A stretch of DNA of 64,000 nucleotides from Alkalibacterium sp049389645 (GCF_049389645.1 NZ_CP186540.1:310001-374000), one strand, 5' to 3'. Shown: positions 53,472 through 62,306, counted from the first letter of the stretch. Numbers and translations are program-made. Notes: generated by a model not told the origin, from the sequence alone.

Positions 53472-53515
53472 ACCACAATTCCCCACTTTCCACCACATTA
53501 TTCCTCTTAATTATA
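53472..53515 (-). promoter_or_regulatory. MraZ operator (three GTGGK boxes) and -10 of the mraZ promoter
   Basis: Minus strand: GTGGT (53492-53496), GTGGG (53482-53486), GTGGT (53472-53476), exactly 10 bases apart, i.e. one helical turn. MraZ of other bacteria binds direct repeats with this spacing. A TATAAT at 53510-53515 places the likely transcript start just before the first box, so binding would lie at the start of the transcript. The protein-DNA match is inferred. Confidence 0.65.
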
Positions 53516-53534
53516 TTTATTTATAAACTTACAT

Positions 53535-53570
53535 AAAAAAAGCCCTAGTCATTGATACATATGACTAGGG
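53535..53570 (-). terminator. Terminator of the DUF3397 gene
   Basis: Minus-strand CCCTAGTCAT/ATGACTAGGG with seven T. It lies just before the mraZ promoter. Confidence 0.88.
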
Positions 53571-53608
53571 AACGCTTGTTTATTAAATTTTTATTACTAA
53601 CTCTTCCT

Positions 53609-53983
53609 TCAAATTACTCCTTGATATATCAGCCAGATACCTGCACCGACGTAGGTAATCAAACAAATAATAAACACTATACGCCACCACATTCTGAAAA
53701 ACAGATAAAGATTCAACTCTTGTCTGTAGAACGTATAATAAGATGCTAAAAGAATACCTAGTACTGAGATTATAATAAACAGGTAAGGCAAAAGATTAAT
53801 TGCTAGATAGAGTTGACTGATGATGAACAGAAGCAAAATCATATAGGGTATAATCAAATCGACAACTTTTATCGATAGTTGTATCGATTTGAATTGCTTA
53901 TTGATCCATTTTGAAAAAACAAATATAATAAATGGCGCTAAATAAAAACCAATTAAAGGGAGTACATTTGTTAATGAGCCCAC
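53609..53983 (-). CDS. DUF3397 family membrane protein
   Basis: 124-residue polytopic membrane protein with about four helices (LIIPYMILLLFIISQLYLAI, YLFIIISVLGILLASYYTFY). The conserved C-terminal motif is LYLFFRMWWRIVFIIC. Function unknown; it is a conserved neighbour upstream of mraZ. The start is placed at the GTG at 53983 because GGAAGTG lies 5 bases before it; the TTG at 54022 lacks a site. Start is moderately certain. Confidence 0.75.
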   Translation of the reverse strand: MGSLTNVLPLIGFYLAPFIIFVFSKWINKQFKSIQLSIKVVDLIIPYMILLLFIISQLYLAINLLPYLFIIISVLGILLASYYTFYRQELNLYLFFRMWWRIVFIICLITYVGAGIWLIYQGVI

Positions 53984-54056
53984 GAAGTCACTTCCATTTC
54001 TTATCTTCGAATTATAATTCAATGTTATTTATGTAAAACATAACCTAAAGAGAATC

Positions 54057-54096
54057 AAAAAAAGTGTTTATGAACAATAGTCATAAACACTTTTTT
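54057..54096 (-). terminator. Terminator of rpmF
   Basis: Stem GTGTTTATGA/TCATAAACAC with A-run on one side and T-run on the other. The genes on both sides run in the same direction, so it acts mainly for DUF177-rpmF. Confidence 0.85.
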
Positions 54097-54129
54097 ATAT
54101 AATTTAATTTATCTGATAGATCGATTAAA

Positions 54130-54309
54130 TTAAGCTTCTTTATTGATGACCTCTTTGCCTGCGTAATGTCCGCAAGAAGTACAAATGTGGTGATTACGTT
54201 TAACTTCGCCACAATTAGGACAATCACTCATGTTTGGAAGGTCCAATTTGATATGAGTACGTCTTTTTGCTTTTCTGCTAACAGATGTTCTTCTTTTAGG
54301 TACTGCCAT
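54130..54309 (-). CDS. rpmF: 50S ribosomal protein L32
   Basis: 59 residues starting MAVPKRRTSVSRKAKRRTH. It carries a zinc ribbon with CPNC and CTSC, the zinc-binding form. ATG at 54309 follows AGGAGGTG; the frame open to 54321 is not supported. Second gene of the DUF177-rpmF unit. Confidence 0.96.
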   Translation of the reverse strand: MAVPKRRTSVSRKAKRRTHIKLDLPNMSDCPNCGEVKRNHHICTSCGHYAGKEVINKEA

Positions 54310-54350
54310 TTTCCAACACACCTCCTTAAAAGGATTAAAATTCTATATGC

Positions 54351-54911
54351 TCACTCGTTATCTTCTTTGAAGAGATCTTTAAGCACCGCAAATCTCGGAT
54401 CTCCCTCATCATTAGATGAATTAATGTGATCTTTATGCTGATCTTCTGGTAATACTATCCAATCTTTCCCGCTCGGTAAATCATCCGTCTCAAGCTCTTC
54501 ATCAGTAAATACTTGACTGGGTTTATTAGTTAGGATTGCGTCCTCAATTGGTTTACTGAGATCTAATATATCCGCGGACAATCGTTCAGCTAACTGTTCT
54601 TCTGAAAATTGTTTCAAACTAACAGGAGAATCAGGGGCTAGATAGATTTCTGAAAATGGGAATTCCATTGACACATCTACTGGTTCTAAAGAACGAGAAG
54701 ATGGTATAGTAATTCTCACACTCACCATCAAATCAACATAATAAACAGATTTTTCTTCAACTGATAAACTTCCTTTTAAGGAAACTGGACTTGTCGCGAT
54801 TATTTCATCGTCACGTTTTTTCAGTGACTTTTCTAAATCGACGGATCCATTTACAGCTAAAGAAGAATCCTGATATTTTTTTAATTCATTTAATGCCCAT
54901 TTGATTTTCAT
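54351..54911 (-). CDS. DUF177 (YceD) family 23S rRNA accumulation protein
   Basis: 186 residues. KIKWALNELKKYQDSSLAV at the N-terminus and YVDLMVSVRITIPSSRSLEP in the middle fit the YceD/DUF177 family, followed by the conserved FSEIYLAP region and DLSKPIEDAILTNKPSQVF. In bacteria and plants it is linked to 23S rRNA maturation and is regularly encoded before rpmF, as here. ATG at 54911 follows GAGGTG. Confidence 0.88.
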   Translation of the reverse strand: MKIKWALNELKKYQDSSLAVNGSVDLEKSLKKRDDEIIATSPVSLKGSLSVEEKSVYYVDLMVSVRITIPSSRSLEPVDVSMEFPFSEIYLAPDSPVSLKQFSEEQLAERLSADILDLSKPIEDAILTNKPSQVFTDEELETDDLPSGKDWIVLPEDQHKDHINSSNDEGDPRFAVLKDLFKEDNE

Positions 54912-55010
54912 AGACTTCACCTCAGTGTTAAACGTCTTTTTCAACCTAATATCATAGACACTTAAATTATTACTTTTAAAAAGTTTTCACTTAATTGAGC
55001 AACAAAAATA

Positions 55011-55039
55011 ATTATACTATTTTAAGCTGACAATGTCAA
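55011..55039 (-). promoter_or_regulatory. Consensus sigmaA promoter of DUF177-rpmF
   Basis: Minus-strand TTGACA (55034-55039), 17-base spacer, TATAAT (55011-55016): both hexamers match the consensus exactly. The -35 overlaps the tmcAL stop codon. Leader length is about 90 bases. Confidence 0.88.
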
Positions 55040-56223
55040 TGTATTTTAAGAGGCTTTCTTTTATAATCTTGGCTCACAATTTTATTTTGATCGGCTAATC
55101 TATAAACATCCCCCACCATTAAATCATAAGCGAGTAACTTGTTGTTTTTCTGATTTATGTTTGTGATCAATGGTTTCTTTAAATGACGTTTTATCTGACT
55201 TAAATATTTTTGTCCTGTTTCATTAAATCCTAATACGCGTATATACTCTATGCCCTCTGTCATCTTTTCCATTTCTACTTTTGATTGATTAAGCAGCATA
55301 TAAAAGCTTAGACGCTGTAGCCTTGTCCATGAAAGTTGTTTCGTTTTTAATCGAGATAAAAAGTCATTCATATTGGAAGATTCCTTAATGACTTCTTTCA
55401 CTCTATATTCTAAACCCTGCTCCATTAAATAAATCCGACTCAACTCAGAGTGCGGGGTTGTCAGTATTCGGTACTTTAGATATGGAAAATAATCATCCCA
55501 GTTTACATGTTTACTTTTATTTAAAATCTCTTTTGTTTCTTTAGGAAAAGGCAGTGTTTGATGATCATCCCACTTATCTTCAGAAAACAGCAGATTTCTA
55601 ATGGCTGTTGCACTGGCGATTTCATTACCCGCTATGACGTCACTATCATGATAGTGACTGCTCTTTCTGAGAATCGTTTCAATCTCAATTGAACTGTTAT
55701 ATTTTTTCAGTGCTCTTGCATAAGCGAAGCCAAGCATGTTATTCGGCTCAGTAAGATCCAGTTTGAATTCTGGAAAATGTTTTGAGAGAATATCACTCAT
55801 GTTTTTTGCATAAGTCAGTTTTTGTTTTTGTTCTTTACGAAAAAGGTCATTTATTTCTTTTTCTTTTTCTAGATAAACAGTTGCAGCTTGAACAAAATCA
55901 GAACCTTCTCCAGATTCACTTCCGAAACTCAATACCTGAATGCCCAGGTGATGCAAAAGCTCTATAGCGCCTTTTGCATATAAGTCCGCCGGCTGGACGC
56001 TAAAAGCTACAGGTATCTCGACAACGATATCCGCACCATGCTGCAACGCAAGTGATGCTCTGTCCCACTTATCAACAATTGCGGGCTCACCCCTTTGAAG
56101 GAAGTTGCCTGACATGGCTACTATCATAACTTCAGCTTCAGTCTTCTTTTTAGCCTCTTGAAGATGATACAAATGCCCATTATGAAACGGATTATACTCG
56201 GCTACAACCCCACATACTTTCAT
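55036..56223 (-). CDS. tmcAL: tRNA(Met) cytidine acetate ligase TmcAL (YlbM family)
   Basis: Acetylates the wobble cytidine of elongator tRNA-Met using acetate and ATP. 395 residues. Nucleotidyltransferase HxGH-type motif GVVAEYNPFHNGHLYHL, followed by VAMSGNFLQRGEPAIVDKW and FSVQPADLYAKGAIELLH, and FGSESG. ATG at 56223 follows AAGGGG; the TTG at 56229 is not supported. 12 bases after the methyltransferase gene. Confidence 0.92.
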   Translation of the reverse strand: MKVCGVVAEYNPFHNGHLYHLQEAKKKTEAEVMIVAMSGNFLQRGEPAIVDKWDRASLALQHGADIVVEIPVAFSVQPADLYAKGAIELLHHLGIQVLSFGSESGEGSDFVQAATVYLEKEKEINDLFRKEQKQKLTYAKNMSDILSKHFPEFKLDLTEPNNMLGFAYARALKKYNSSIEIETILRKSSHYHDSDVIAGNEIASATAIRNLLFSEDKWDDHQTLPFPKETKEILNKSKHVNWDDYFPYLKYRILTTPHSELSRIYLMEQGLEYRVKEVIKESSNMNDFLSRLKTKQLSWTRLQRLSFYMLLNQSKVEMEKMTEGIEYIRVLGFNETGQKYLSQIKRHLKKPLITNINQKNNKLLAYDLMVGDVYRLADQNKIVSQDYKRKPLKIH

Positions 56224-56234
56224 AAACAAACCCC

Positions 56235-56957
56235 TTACTTAGTACAAGCAAAAAACCAGCGCTTACTCTCTTCACTCACTTCATCTGTAAAATCAGCGCT
56301 CACGTCGATAGTATGGAAACCCGCTTCTCGTAACAATTCAATATAAACATCTATCGGATAAGTTCTTTCTTTATGTGTCTCTTCAAACCTTTCATATAAA
56401 TTATCTTTGTTATTAACAAAAAAAGACAATTCATGTTCCACTGAATAAGGGTATTCCCCTTCAAAACTATCCCATATAAAAACAATATTATCTGTTTCTG
56501 CATGAAATGACGATGTTAAAAACTTTTCTATTTGAGTGATAGAATGTACGTCAAATAAAAATGTGCCGTTTTTTTCCAAGCGGTTATAAACTTCTTTAAA
56601 AACAATCGAAACTTCTTTCTCATTTTCCATATAACATAGGGCGTCACTATAGCATATAATTCCAGGGTACATGGGTAGATGTTCTAGATTTCTCATATCA
56701 CCTTGTATTAAAGGAAATGACACCCCTTCATCAAGCTGTCTGTTGTATGCAATACTCAACATTTCATCAGACAAATCTAAACCAGTGATATCATAACCAT
56801 TACTTTTTAGTTTCAACCCCAGTATGCCCGTTCCACTGCCAAGTTCAAGTATCTTTTCTCCACTCGGGATGTATCTTTGTGTATAGACTAACCACTTGTC
56901 ATAAAGACTATCATCCATGAGATTATCATATACTTTGGCAAACCAGTTGTAAGTCAT
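56235..56957 (-). CDS. Class I SAM-dependent methyltransferase (YqeM-like)
   Basis: 240 residues. SAM-binding motif ILELGSGTGILGLKL, then ITGLDLSDEMLSIA, and DMRNLE. The YqeM position in the rsfS operon is conserved in Firmicutes but the substrate is unknown. The ATG at 56957 shares one base with the rsfS stop (TAATG), so translation is coupled. Confidence 0.88.
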   Translation of the reverse strand: MTYNWFAKVYDNLMDDSLYDKWLVYTQRYIPSGEKILELGSGTGILGLKLKSNGYDITGLDLSDEMLSIAYNRQLDEGVSFPLIQGDMRNLEHLPMYPGIICYSDALCYMENEKEVSIVFKEVYNRLEKNGTFLFDVHSITQIEKFLTSSFHAETDNIVFIWDSFEGEYPYSVEHELSFFVNNKDNLYERFEETHKERTYPIDVYIELLREAGFHTIDVSADFTDEVSEESKRWFFACTK

Positions 56958-57316
56958 TAATCAAGCCATTTGCTTATATCTACTTGTTCTGCGTCAGACC
57001 ATAAGCGCTCTAATTTATACAACTCGCGATCTTCTTGTTTGAACAAGTGAACAATAACATCTCCTAAATCAATAAGGATCCATTGTGCGTTATCTTTTCC
57101 TTCAACTCGTTTAACCTCTTGATTATTTTTTTCAGCTGCTTCTAATATACTTAATGAGATTGCATTTAACTGTCTGTCATTATTTGCATGCAGGATAACA
57201 AAATAATCTGCTAACAACGAAACATCTTTCATATCCAGTGCTAATATATCTTCGGCTTTCTTTGAATCTGCCGCTTTTACTACGTATTCTAGTACATCCA
57301 TTGATGATTGAGTCAT
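56957..57316 (-). CDS. rsfS: Ribosomal silencing factor RsfS
   Basis: Binds L14 and blocks subunit joining in stationary phase or starvation. 119 residues. ILALDMKDVSLLADYFVILH and GWI-equivalent NAQWILIDLGDVIVHLF, then REFYNLE-type end REFYKLERLW read here as RELYKLERLW, are family hallmarks. ATG at 57316 follows AGGGG; the frame open to 57346 runs into yqeK. Confidence 0.93.
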   Translation of the reverse strand: MTQSSMDVLEYVVKAADSKKAEDILALDMKDVSLLADYFVILHANNDRQLNAISLSILEAAEKNNQEVKRVEGKDNAQWILIDLGDVIVHLFKQEDRELYKLERLWSDAEQVDISKWLD

Positions 57317-57327
57317 ACTTTTTCCCC

Positions 57328-57930
57328 TTATTTTTCTACCACCCAAGCGTTATAAGTCTCTACAGCTTTGGGGTATATTTTATTTTTTCTGTAAACTAAA
57401 TGTTTTAATGTTTGTCTGGTTATATAAGCAACCGTCGCTGACAGGTCTTTTTCAGCTAATTTCCTTGCCTTATCTACACCTCTGTGTGAGCGTTTAGGTT
57501 CTATATAATCAGCAACGTATATTATTTGAGCAATTTCACCCATTGTCGGACTCCCGATGGTATGAAATTTTATTGCTTCTAATATAGCTTCGTCTTCTAA
57601 TTGATATTCATTCTTCATGAGGACCGCCCCAACAGGACCATGCCAAATATTACTTCCAAACTGCAACATATCTAATTCCAGGTTTTCACTGATAATCAAA
57701 TCTCGCATTTCTTCATCAGGTTTTTCTTTTGCATAGTCGTGCGCTAAAGCAGCGATACTAACCATTTCTTTATCAATATTGTACTTTCCGGCAAGTTTTA
57801 TAGCCGTTTTCTCTACTCTTAATACATGCCTGTACCTTCGTTGACTCATTGAATCCTGCATAACTTTAATTAGTTCTTCTCTACTTATACTAATTAAATC
57901 ACTTTGATAATCCATCTGAATTTTTTTCAT
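57328..57930 (-). CDS. yqeK: HD-domain nucleotide hydrolase YqeK
   Basis: Symmetrical Ap4A hydrolase of the YqeK family, about 200 residues. HD-domain metal ligands are seen in RRYRHVLRVEKTAIKLA and AALAHDYAKEKP, HGPVGAVLMKN and FHTIGSPTMGEIAQIIYVAD. The start is placed at ATG 57930 (MKKIQM), with AAGGAT 10 bases upstream, inside the end of nadD; ATG 57915 is an alternative. Confidence 0.9.
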   Translation of the reverse strand: MKKIQMDYQSDLISISREELIKVMQDSMSQRRYRHVLRVEKTAIKLAGKYNIDKEMVSIAALAHDYAKEKPDEEMRDLIISENLELDMLQFGSNIWHGPVGAVLMKNEYQLEDEAILEAIKFHTIGSPTMGEIAQIIYVADYIEPKRSHRGVDKARKLAEKDLSATVAYITRQTLKHLVYRKNKIYPKAVETYNAWVVEK

Positions 57931-58564
57931 TTTTATATAATCCTTCACTTTCGATATATTTCTCAACTTTTGTAGGAACTAAATATTTTATTGAACAGTC
58001 ATCCATAACCTTTTGACGAATCAAACTCGAACTAATATCAATGTTCGGTACGTCAACTGCAATAACTGGATAAGACGTATCTAAACTGTGGTAAGGACGA
58101 TTGACCGCTACAAATTGTACGATTTGTAAAAGGCCATCAATTTTATACCAGTTTTTTAAATCCTCTACCATATCCGCTCCGATAATAAAATAAAATTCTA
58201 TATCAGGATTCATTTCTTTAAGTTGAACAATCGTATCGTAAGTATAGCTTTTACCCCCACGCCGGATTTCAATTTCTTCTATTGAAAACCCTTCGTTATC
58301 TTTGATCGATTCATGTATCATTGCTATCCTGTGTTTGGCATCGATGGTTTTCTTTTCTTTTTTATGTGGAGGATTAGCACTTGGCAAGAACATTACTTTT
58401 TCTAACCCCAGCTGGTTTTTCACTTGTTCAGCAATAATCAAATGACCTAAATGGGGGGGGTTGAATGTTCCACCTAATATACCTACTTTTCTCCGTGGAA
58501 ACGTCTCATACAGCTCATCGATTACTTTAGGTTCAACGACGACATCCGCAACTATATTTACCAA
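57899..58564 (-). CDS. nadD: Nicotinate-nucleotide adenylyltransferase
   Basis: Converts NaMN + ATP to NaAD, a core step of NAD synthesis. 221 residues. GILGGTFNPPHLGHLIIAEQ is the (T/H)IGH-type nucleotide site; SSSLIRQKVMDD near the end is the ISxxxIR motif, and ADMVEDLKNWY binds substrate. The start is TTG at 58564, with GGGGAG upstream. Overlaps yqeK at the 3' end. Confidence 0.95.
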   Translation of the reverse strand: MVNIVADVVVEPKVIDELYETFPRRKVGILGGTFNPPHLGHLIIAEQVKNQLGLEKVMFLPSANPPHKKEKKTIDAKHRIAMIHESIKDNEGFSIEEIEIRRGGKSYTYDTIVQLKEMNPDIEFYFIIGADMVEDLKNWYKIDGLLQIVQFVAVNRPYHSLDTSYPVIAVDVPNIDISSSLIRQKVMDDCSIKYLVPTKVEKYIESEGLYKNEKNSDGLSK

Positions 58565-58579
58565 CGGTCATGCTCCCCT

Positions 58580-58900
58580 TTATGAATGATTGGATTTAGG
58601 CAAGCGAGAAGAGTAACGCTGATACTTTTCTTTTTCAGAAGGTTTAAATAAAACTAATACTTTGCCTATTTTTTGTACAACGGTAATTTCGGAATTTTCT
58701 TCAATGAAGGCCACCGCTTCAGAAGCAGTCCAGTCAGTATTTTGAAGCAACTGCACTTTCATCAATTCTTTATTTCCAAGTGATTCTTCAAATTCTTCAA
58801 CCATATCAGTAGTTAAACCATTTTTTCCGATTTGAAAAACGGGTGATAAATGATTTGCTTCCGCACGTAAAAAACGCTTTTGTTTTCCTGTTAATTTCAT
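58580..58900 (-). CDS. yhbY: CRM-domain ribosome assembly protein YhbY
   Basis: 106 residues, RNA-binding CRM fold. MKLTGKQKRFLRAEANHLSP at the N-terminus, FQIGKNGLTTDMVEEFEESL, VQKIGKVLVLFKP near the C-terminus. It acts in 50S assembly. ATG at 58900 follows GAGGATC. It lies between yqeH and nadD, as usual; aroE, which in some Bacillus lies here, is absent. Confidence 0.93.
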   Translation of the reverse strand: MKLTGKQKRFLRAEANHLSPVFQIGKNGLTTDMVEEFEESLGNKELMKVQLLQNTDWTASEAVAFIEENSEITVVQKIGKVLVLFKPSEKEKYQRYSSRLPKSNHS

Positions 58901-58931
58901 ATTGATCCTCTTTTCTGTGTCTTTACATTTA

Positions 58932-60062
58932 TTAAATAAGCTGTTTTCTCACTATAACATCTACACCTTCTGGTGCCCAGCCTGCTACTTGTATATCTGT
59001 AGCATCGATGGATACCCACCCCAAACCATTGAATACTATATCTGACGGTTCTTTGATTTTAAATTCATGCCGTTTTAATTTAGGAAAAGAAGCGACGGAT
59101 TCAGCATTAGGTGGTGATAGCAACTCGCCTAAATGATTTTCATATAGTTCATCTGCGTTTTCTGTTTTTGTTCTGTGAATAGTTATTTCGTTTGAAAGAT
59201 AACAGACAAATGACTGCTTTCCTTCTCCCATCAAGTAATCAAATCTAGCTAATCCACCGAAAAACAATGTCTGCTGATCATTCAATTGATAAGCTTTTGG
59301 TTTAACTTCTTTTCTTGGAGTGACGATTTTTAATTCTTGAGGATTTAAATAATGTGATAATTGATTTTTTTGTATGATCCCAGGAGTATCTACGAGCACT
59401 TTTTTGTTGCCCAGTGGAATTTCGATCTTACCTAAAGTCGTTCCTGGGAAATAAGATGTCGTGATTGTGTTCTCTGACTCTGTAGCAATATTGATTATTT
59501 GATTGATTAATGTTGATTTGCCTACGTTGGTTGTTCCTACAACATAAACATCTTTTCCTTTACGTTCTTTTTCTAAAGCTTCCATAAAATCTGTAACGGA
59601 CTCTTTGTTTAACGCGCTAACTAAATAAACATTTTGAGGTCTAATGCCGTGACTCTGTACTTGTTCTGTCACCCATTGACGTAACTTGCTTTTTCGATGA
59701 ACTTTTGGTAAAAGGTCACTTTTATTCGCTACAATTATTATTGGGTTATTACCCGCAAATCTTTGAATTCCTGAAATAATGCTTGCATTGAAATCAAAGA
59801 TGTCTATAACGTTTACTATTAAAGCATCCTCCTGATTCAATTCCTGAAGCATATTTAAAAAGTCATCGTCATTTAGCTCAACATCCTGAACTTCATTATA
59901 ATGTCTTAACCGGAAGCATCGTTTACAATATACATCATCTTCCGAATCGCTTTTACTTAATACGGAAGCTGGAAGATAACCAGACTTTGATTCCTCTTTT
60001 GATTGTAAGATAGCCCCACAGCCAATACATCTCATTTCATCATTCATTAATTCGTCTTCCAT
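58932..60062 (-). CDS. yqeH: Ribosome-biogenesis GTPase YqeH
   Basis: Circularly permuted GTPase needed for 30S maturation, 376 residues. N-terminal zinc finger with CIGCG and CKRCFRLRHY, then the GTPase with G4 NKSD before G1 GTTNVGKSTLIN, and G3 DTPG, the permuted order. C-terminal TRAP-like domain. ATG at 60062 lies 8 bases after GGAGAG and overlaps the end of yqeG. Confidence 0.95.
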   Translation of the reverse strand: MEDELMNDEMRCIGCGAILQSKEESKSGYLPASVLSKSDSEDDVYCKRCFRLRHYNEVQDVELNDDDFLNMLQELNQEDALIVNVIDIFDFNASIISGIQRFAGNNPIIIVANKSDLLPKVHRKSKLRQWVTEQVQSHGIRPQNVYLVSALNKESVTDFMEALEKERKGKDVYVVGTTNVGKSTLINQIINIATESENTITTSYFPGTTLGKIEIPLGNKKVLVDTPGIIQKNQLSHYLNPQELKIVTPRKEVKPKAYQLNDQQTLFFGGLARFDYLMGEGKQSFVCYLSNEITIHRTKTENADELYENHLGELLSPPNAESVASFPKLKRHEFKIKEPSDIVFNGLGWVSIDATDIQVAGWAPEGVDVIVRKQLI

Positions 60063-60585
60063 GTATCGTATCTCTCCATTTCATTTCTGAATCATTTTTT
60101 ATCAAGTAATTCATTATTTTCAACTCTACGAATCTGTTTAATCTTGTATTCCAAGCATCAGAGTCTAAAATAGGTTTAACTAAAACACTTTTGAACCCAG
60201 CGTTATTTGCGCCTTTTATATCGGTTATGATTTGATCTCCTACCATTAACCATTCTTCTCTTGGGAAAGAATACTCTTTAATAGCTTTTTTAAAGCCTAA
60301 CGTTAATGGTTTCAATGCATTTGGAATAAAATCTAGTTCCAGTATGCTGGCTACTCTTTTCACTCTCTTATTGGAGTTGTTTGATAAAATAACAACTTTG
60401 ATATCATTTTTTTTCATTAGTTTGATCCATCGAATAGTTTCTTCAGTTGCTTCTGGATTATTCCAGGCAATCAGCGTGTTATCTAAATCTGTTAATATAG
60501 CTTTTATGTTGGCTTTCTTTAATTGCTCAGGTGTAATTTGATAAATGGATTCAACCATCCACGTGGGCTTAAAACTACTCAGCAT
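60040..60585 (-). CDS. HAD-superfamily phosphatase YqeG
   Basis: Subfamily IIIA phosphatase, 181 residues. ILTDLDNTLIAWNNP (catalytic aspartates), VILSNNSNKRVKRVAS, LKPLTLGFKKAI and MVGDQIITDIKGANNAGF are the four HAD motifs. Substrate unknown in most bacteria; some relatives dephosphorylate PGP. ATG at 60585 follows GGAGGGAAATA. First gene of the yqeG-rsfS operon. Confidence 0.9.
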   Translation of the reverse strand: MLSSFKPTWMVESIYQITPEQLKKANIKAILTDLDNTLIAWNNPEATEETIRWIKLMKKNDIKVVILSNNSNKRVKRVASILELDFIPNALKPLTLGFKKAIKEYSFPREEWLMVGDQIITDIKGANNAGFKSVLVKPILDSDAWNTRLNRFVELKIMNYLIKNDSEMKWRDTIHGRRINE

Positions 60586-60632
60586 TATTTCCCTCCTAAA
60601 CTATTATTTCAATGCACGAAAGGGGATTTTCT

Positions 60633-60674
60633 AAAAAAAAGGAAGTACACAAAGCACTTCCCTTTGTGCACTTC
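60633..60674 (-). terminator. Terminator of ykuJ
   Basis: Minus-strand GAAGTGCACAAAG/CTTTGTGTACTTC with eight T, beginning at the base after the stop codon. Confidence 0.85.
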
Positions 60675-60926
60675 TTACTCTTGGGTAGATGTAGCCGATT
60701 CAATCAGTTCGAGTATTTCAACAGCCACATAATCAATATTATCGAATTCATATGTTTGCTGAGCGGTGCGATCTTCAAGTTCGAACATTTTAGACTTGCC
60801 ATCATAACGCACGATGCATTTTTCGATGCCGTCTTTTTCAAAACGTCTAACTTGTACTTCTTCCGATTGATCTTCGCGCATTGCTTCTAAACGTCTGATA
60901 ATTGGTATAAGTTGGGATGAATTCAT
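60675..60926 (-). CDS. ykuJ: YkuJ family protein
   Basis: 83-residue small protein of unknown function. MNSSQLIPIIRRLEAMRED at the start and YEFDNIDYVAVEILELIESA at the end match YkuJ (FDNIDMVSIEIFELL in Bacillus). No membrane segment. ATG at 60926 follows AAAGGGG. Single gene, divergent from the aminotransferase. Confidence 0.82.
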   Translation of the reverse strand: MNSSQLIPIIRRLEAMREDQSEEVQVRRFEKDGIEKCIVRYDGKSKMFELEDRTAQQTYEFDNIDYVAVEILELIESATSTQE

Positions 60927-61079
60927 TTGTTTTCCCCTTTCTCATTCTTTTGTCTATTTTCTTTTCTTTTTTATTTTAACAGATTTCAGCTCGAATTACA
61001 TTAGATGCGCTACGATTTAAGGATTTATTGTCATTGATGACTCGTTCTCAAGAATTAACTATCAATTATTTAGAAGAAT

Positions 61080-61090
61080 TATGGTAAAAT
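61080..61090 (+). promoter_or_regulatory. Extended -10 promoter of the aminotransferase gene
   Basis: TATG-G-TAAAAT (TAAAAT at 61085-61090), giving a short leader of about 17 bases to the start codon. Identical to the elements before mreC and ftsA. Confidence 0.55.
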
Positions 61091-61113
61091 AATTTGAACT
61101 AGGAGGAAAGCAC

Positions 61114-62295
61114 ATGACAAATACACATACTTATAATTTGAATCGCGAAATAAAAGCTTTGGATGTTTCTAAAATCAGACAATTTGATGATCAGGTCTCT
61201 GCTTTTGAGCCCTTGATTCGTTTAACACTCGGACAACCGGATTTTCCTACACCGCAACACGTTAAAGATGCTGCAAAAAGAGCAATCGATTCTAATTTTT
61301 CCTTCTATACAAGTACGGCTGGAGACATTAAACTCAGAGAAGCTGCATCAAAATTTGTAGAGACTAAATACAACCTCAAATACAATCCACAGACTGAAGT
61401 GATTGCTACTGTTGGTGCCACTGAAGCGTTAGCCACTTCTTTATTTACGATTCTTAATCCCGGAGACTATGTTTTAATCCCATCTCCGTTTTTCTCTCTC
61501 TATGATTCTTTAGTAAAAATGAGCCAAGCAATACCGGTTTACGTGGACACTTCTGAATCAGACTTTTTAATTACCTCTGACATGGTAGACAAAACGATTC
61601 AAAGGTTGGACAAAATACCTAAAGCTATTATCTTGAATTATCCTAATAACCCTACCGGTGTCACTTGGACTAAAGACGACGTCATTAATCTGGCTCAAAC
61701 TCTCTCAACCTATCCTGATATGCTAGCCATTAGTGATGAGATTTACAGTGAACTTGTATATGATCAGACCCATATCTCGCTTGGAGAACATTTAAGAAGT
61801 CAAACCATTGTAATCAATGGCCTTTCTAAATCTCATGCTATGACAGGCTGGCGCCTAGGTCTGATTTTCGCACCTGAGAGTTTGACAACTGAACTATTAA
61901 AAACACATCAGGCACTTGTAACAAGCGCCTCCAGCATTACGCAATACGCTGGAATCGAGGCCTTGACCCACGGCATTGACGATGCACTTCCAATGAAGCA
62001 AGCTTACAAAAAACGTCGAGACACTGTTGTACGGGCTTTAAGAAAATTAGACTTGGACACAACGGAACCCACAGGAGCTTTCTACGTCTTTGCCTCTCTC
62101 CCTGAAGACATATCAATAACAAGCTATGATTTTTGTTATGAATTTGCTAAACAATATAAAGTTGCCATGATCCCGGGTGACGCTTTCGGTGATGCAGGCG
62201 AAGGTTATTTCAGAATCAGTTATGCCTCCAGTTTGGAAGATATAGAAATTGCTATGGATCGCCTTACTCAATATGTGAATGACCTGCGCGGTTAA
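61114..62295 (+). CDS. Class I/II pyridoxal-phosphate aminotransferase (PatA/AspC-like)
   Basis: 393 residues, fold type I. PLP lysine near residue 239 in INGLSKSHAMTGWRLG, substrate loop LNYPNNPTGVTW, AISDEIYSELVY and the arginine motif YFRISYASSLEDI. Most like PatA, the aromatic or N-acetyl-diaminopimelate aminotransferase found beside ykuJ in Bacillus; an aspartate or aromatic substrate cannot be told apart by sequence here. ATG at 61114 follows AGGAGGAAAG. Monocistronic. Confidence 0.9.
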   Translation: MTNTHTYNLNREIKALDVSKIRQFDDQVSAFEPLIRLTLGQPDFPTPQHVKDAAKRAIDSNFSFYTSTAGDIKLREAASKFVETKYNLKYNPQTEVIATVGATEALATSLFTILNPGDYVLIPSPFFSLYDSLVKMSQAIPVYVDTSESDFLITSDMVDKTIQRLDKIPKAIILNYPNNPTGVTWTKDDVINLAQTLSTYPDMLAISDEIYSELVYDQTHISLGEHLRSQTIVINGLSKSHAMTGWRLGLIFAPESLTTELLKTHQALVTSASSITQYAGIEALTHGIDDALPMKQAYKKRRDTVVRALRKLDLDTTEPTGAFYVFASLPEDISITSYDFCYEFAKQYKVAMIPGDAFGDAGEGYFRISYASSLEDIEIAMDRLTQYVNDLRG

Positions 62296-62306
62296 AAGTC
62301 TATAAC

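Noticed and set aside
53552..53749. Plus-strand 65-codon frame opposite the DUF3397 gene
   Set aside because: Shadow of the membrane-protein gene on the other strand, no ribosome site.
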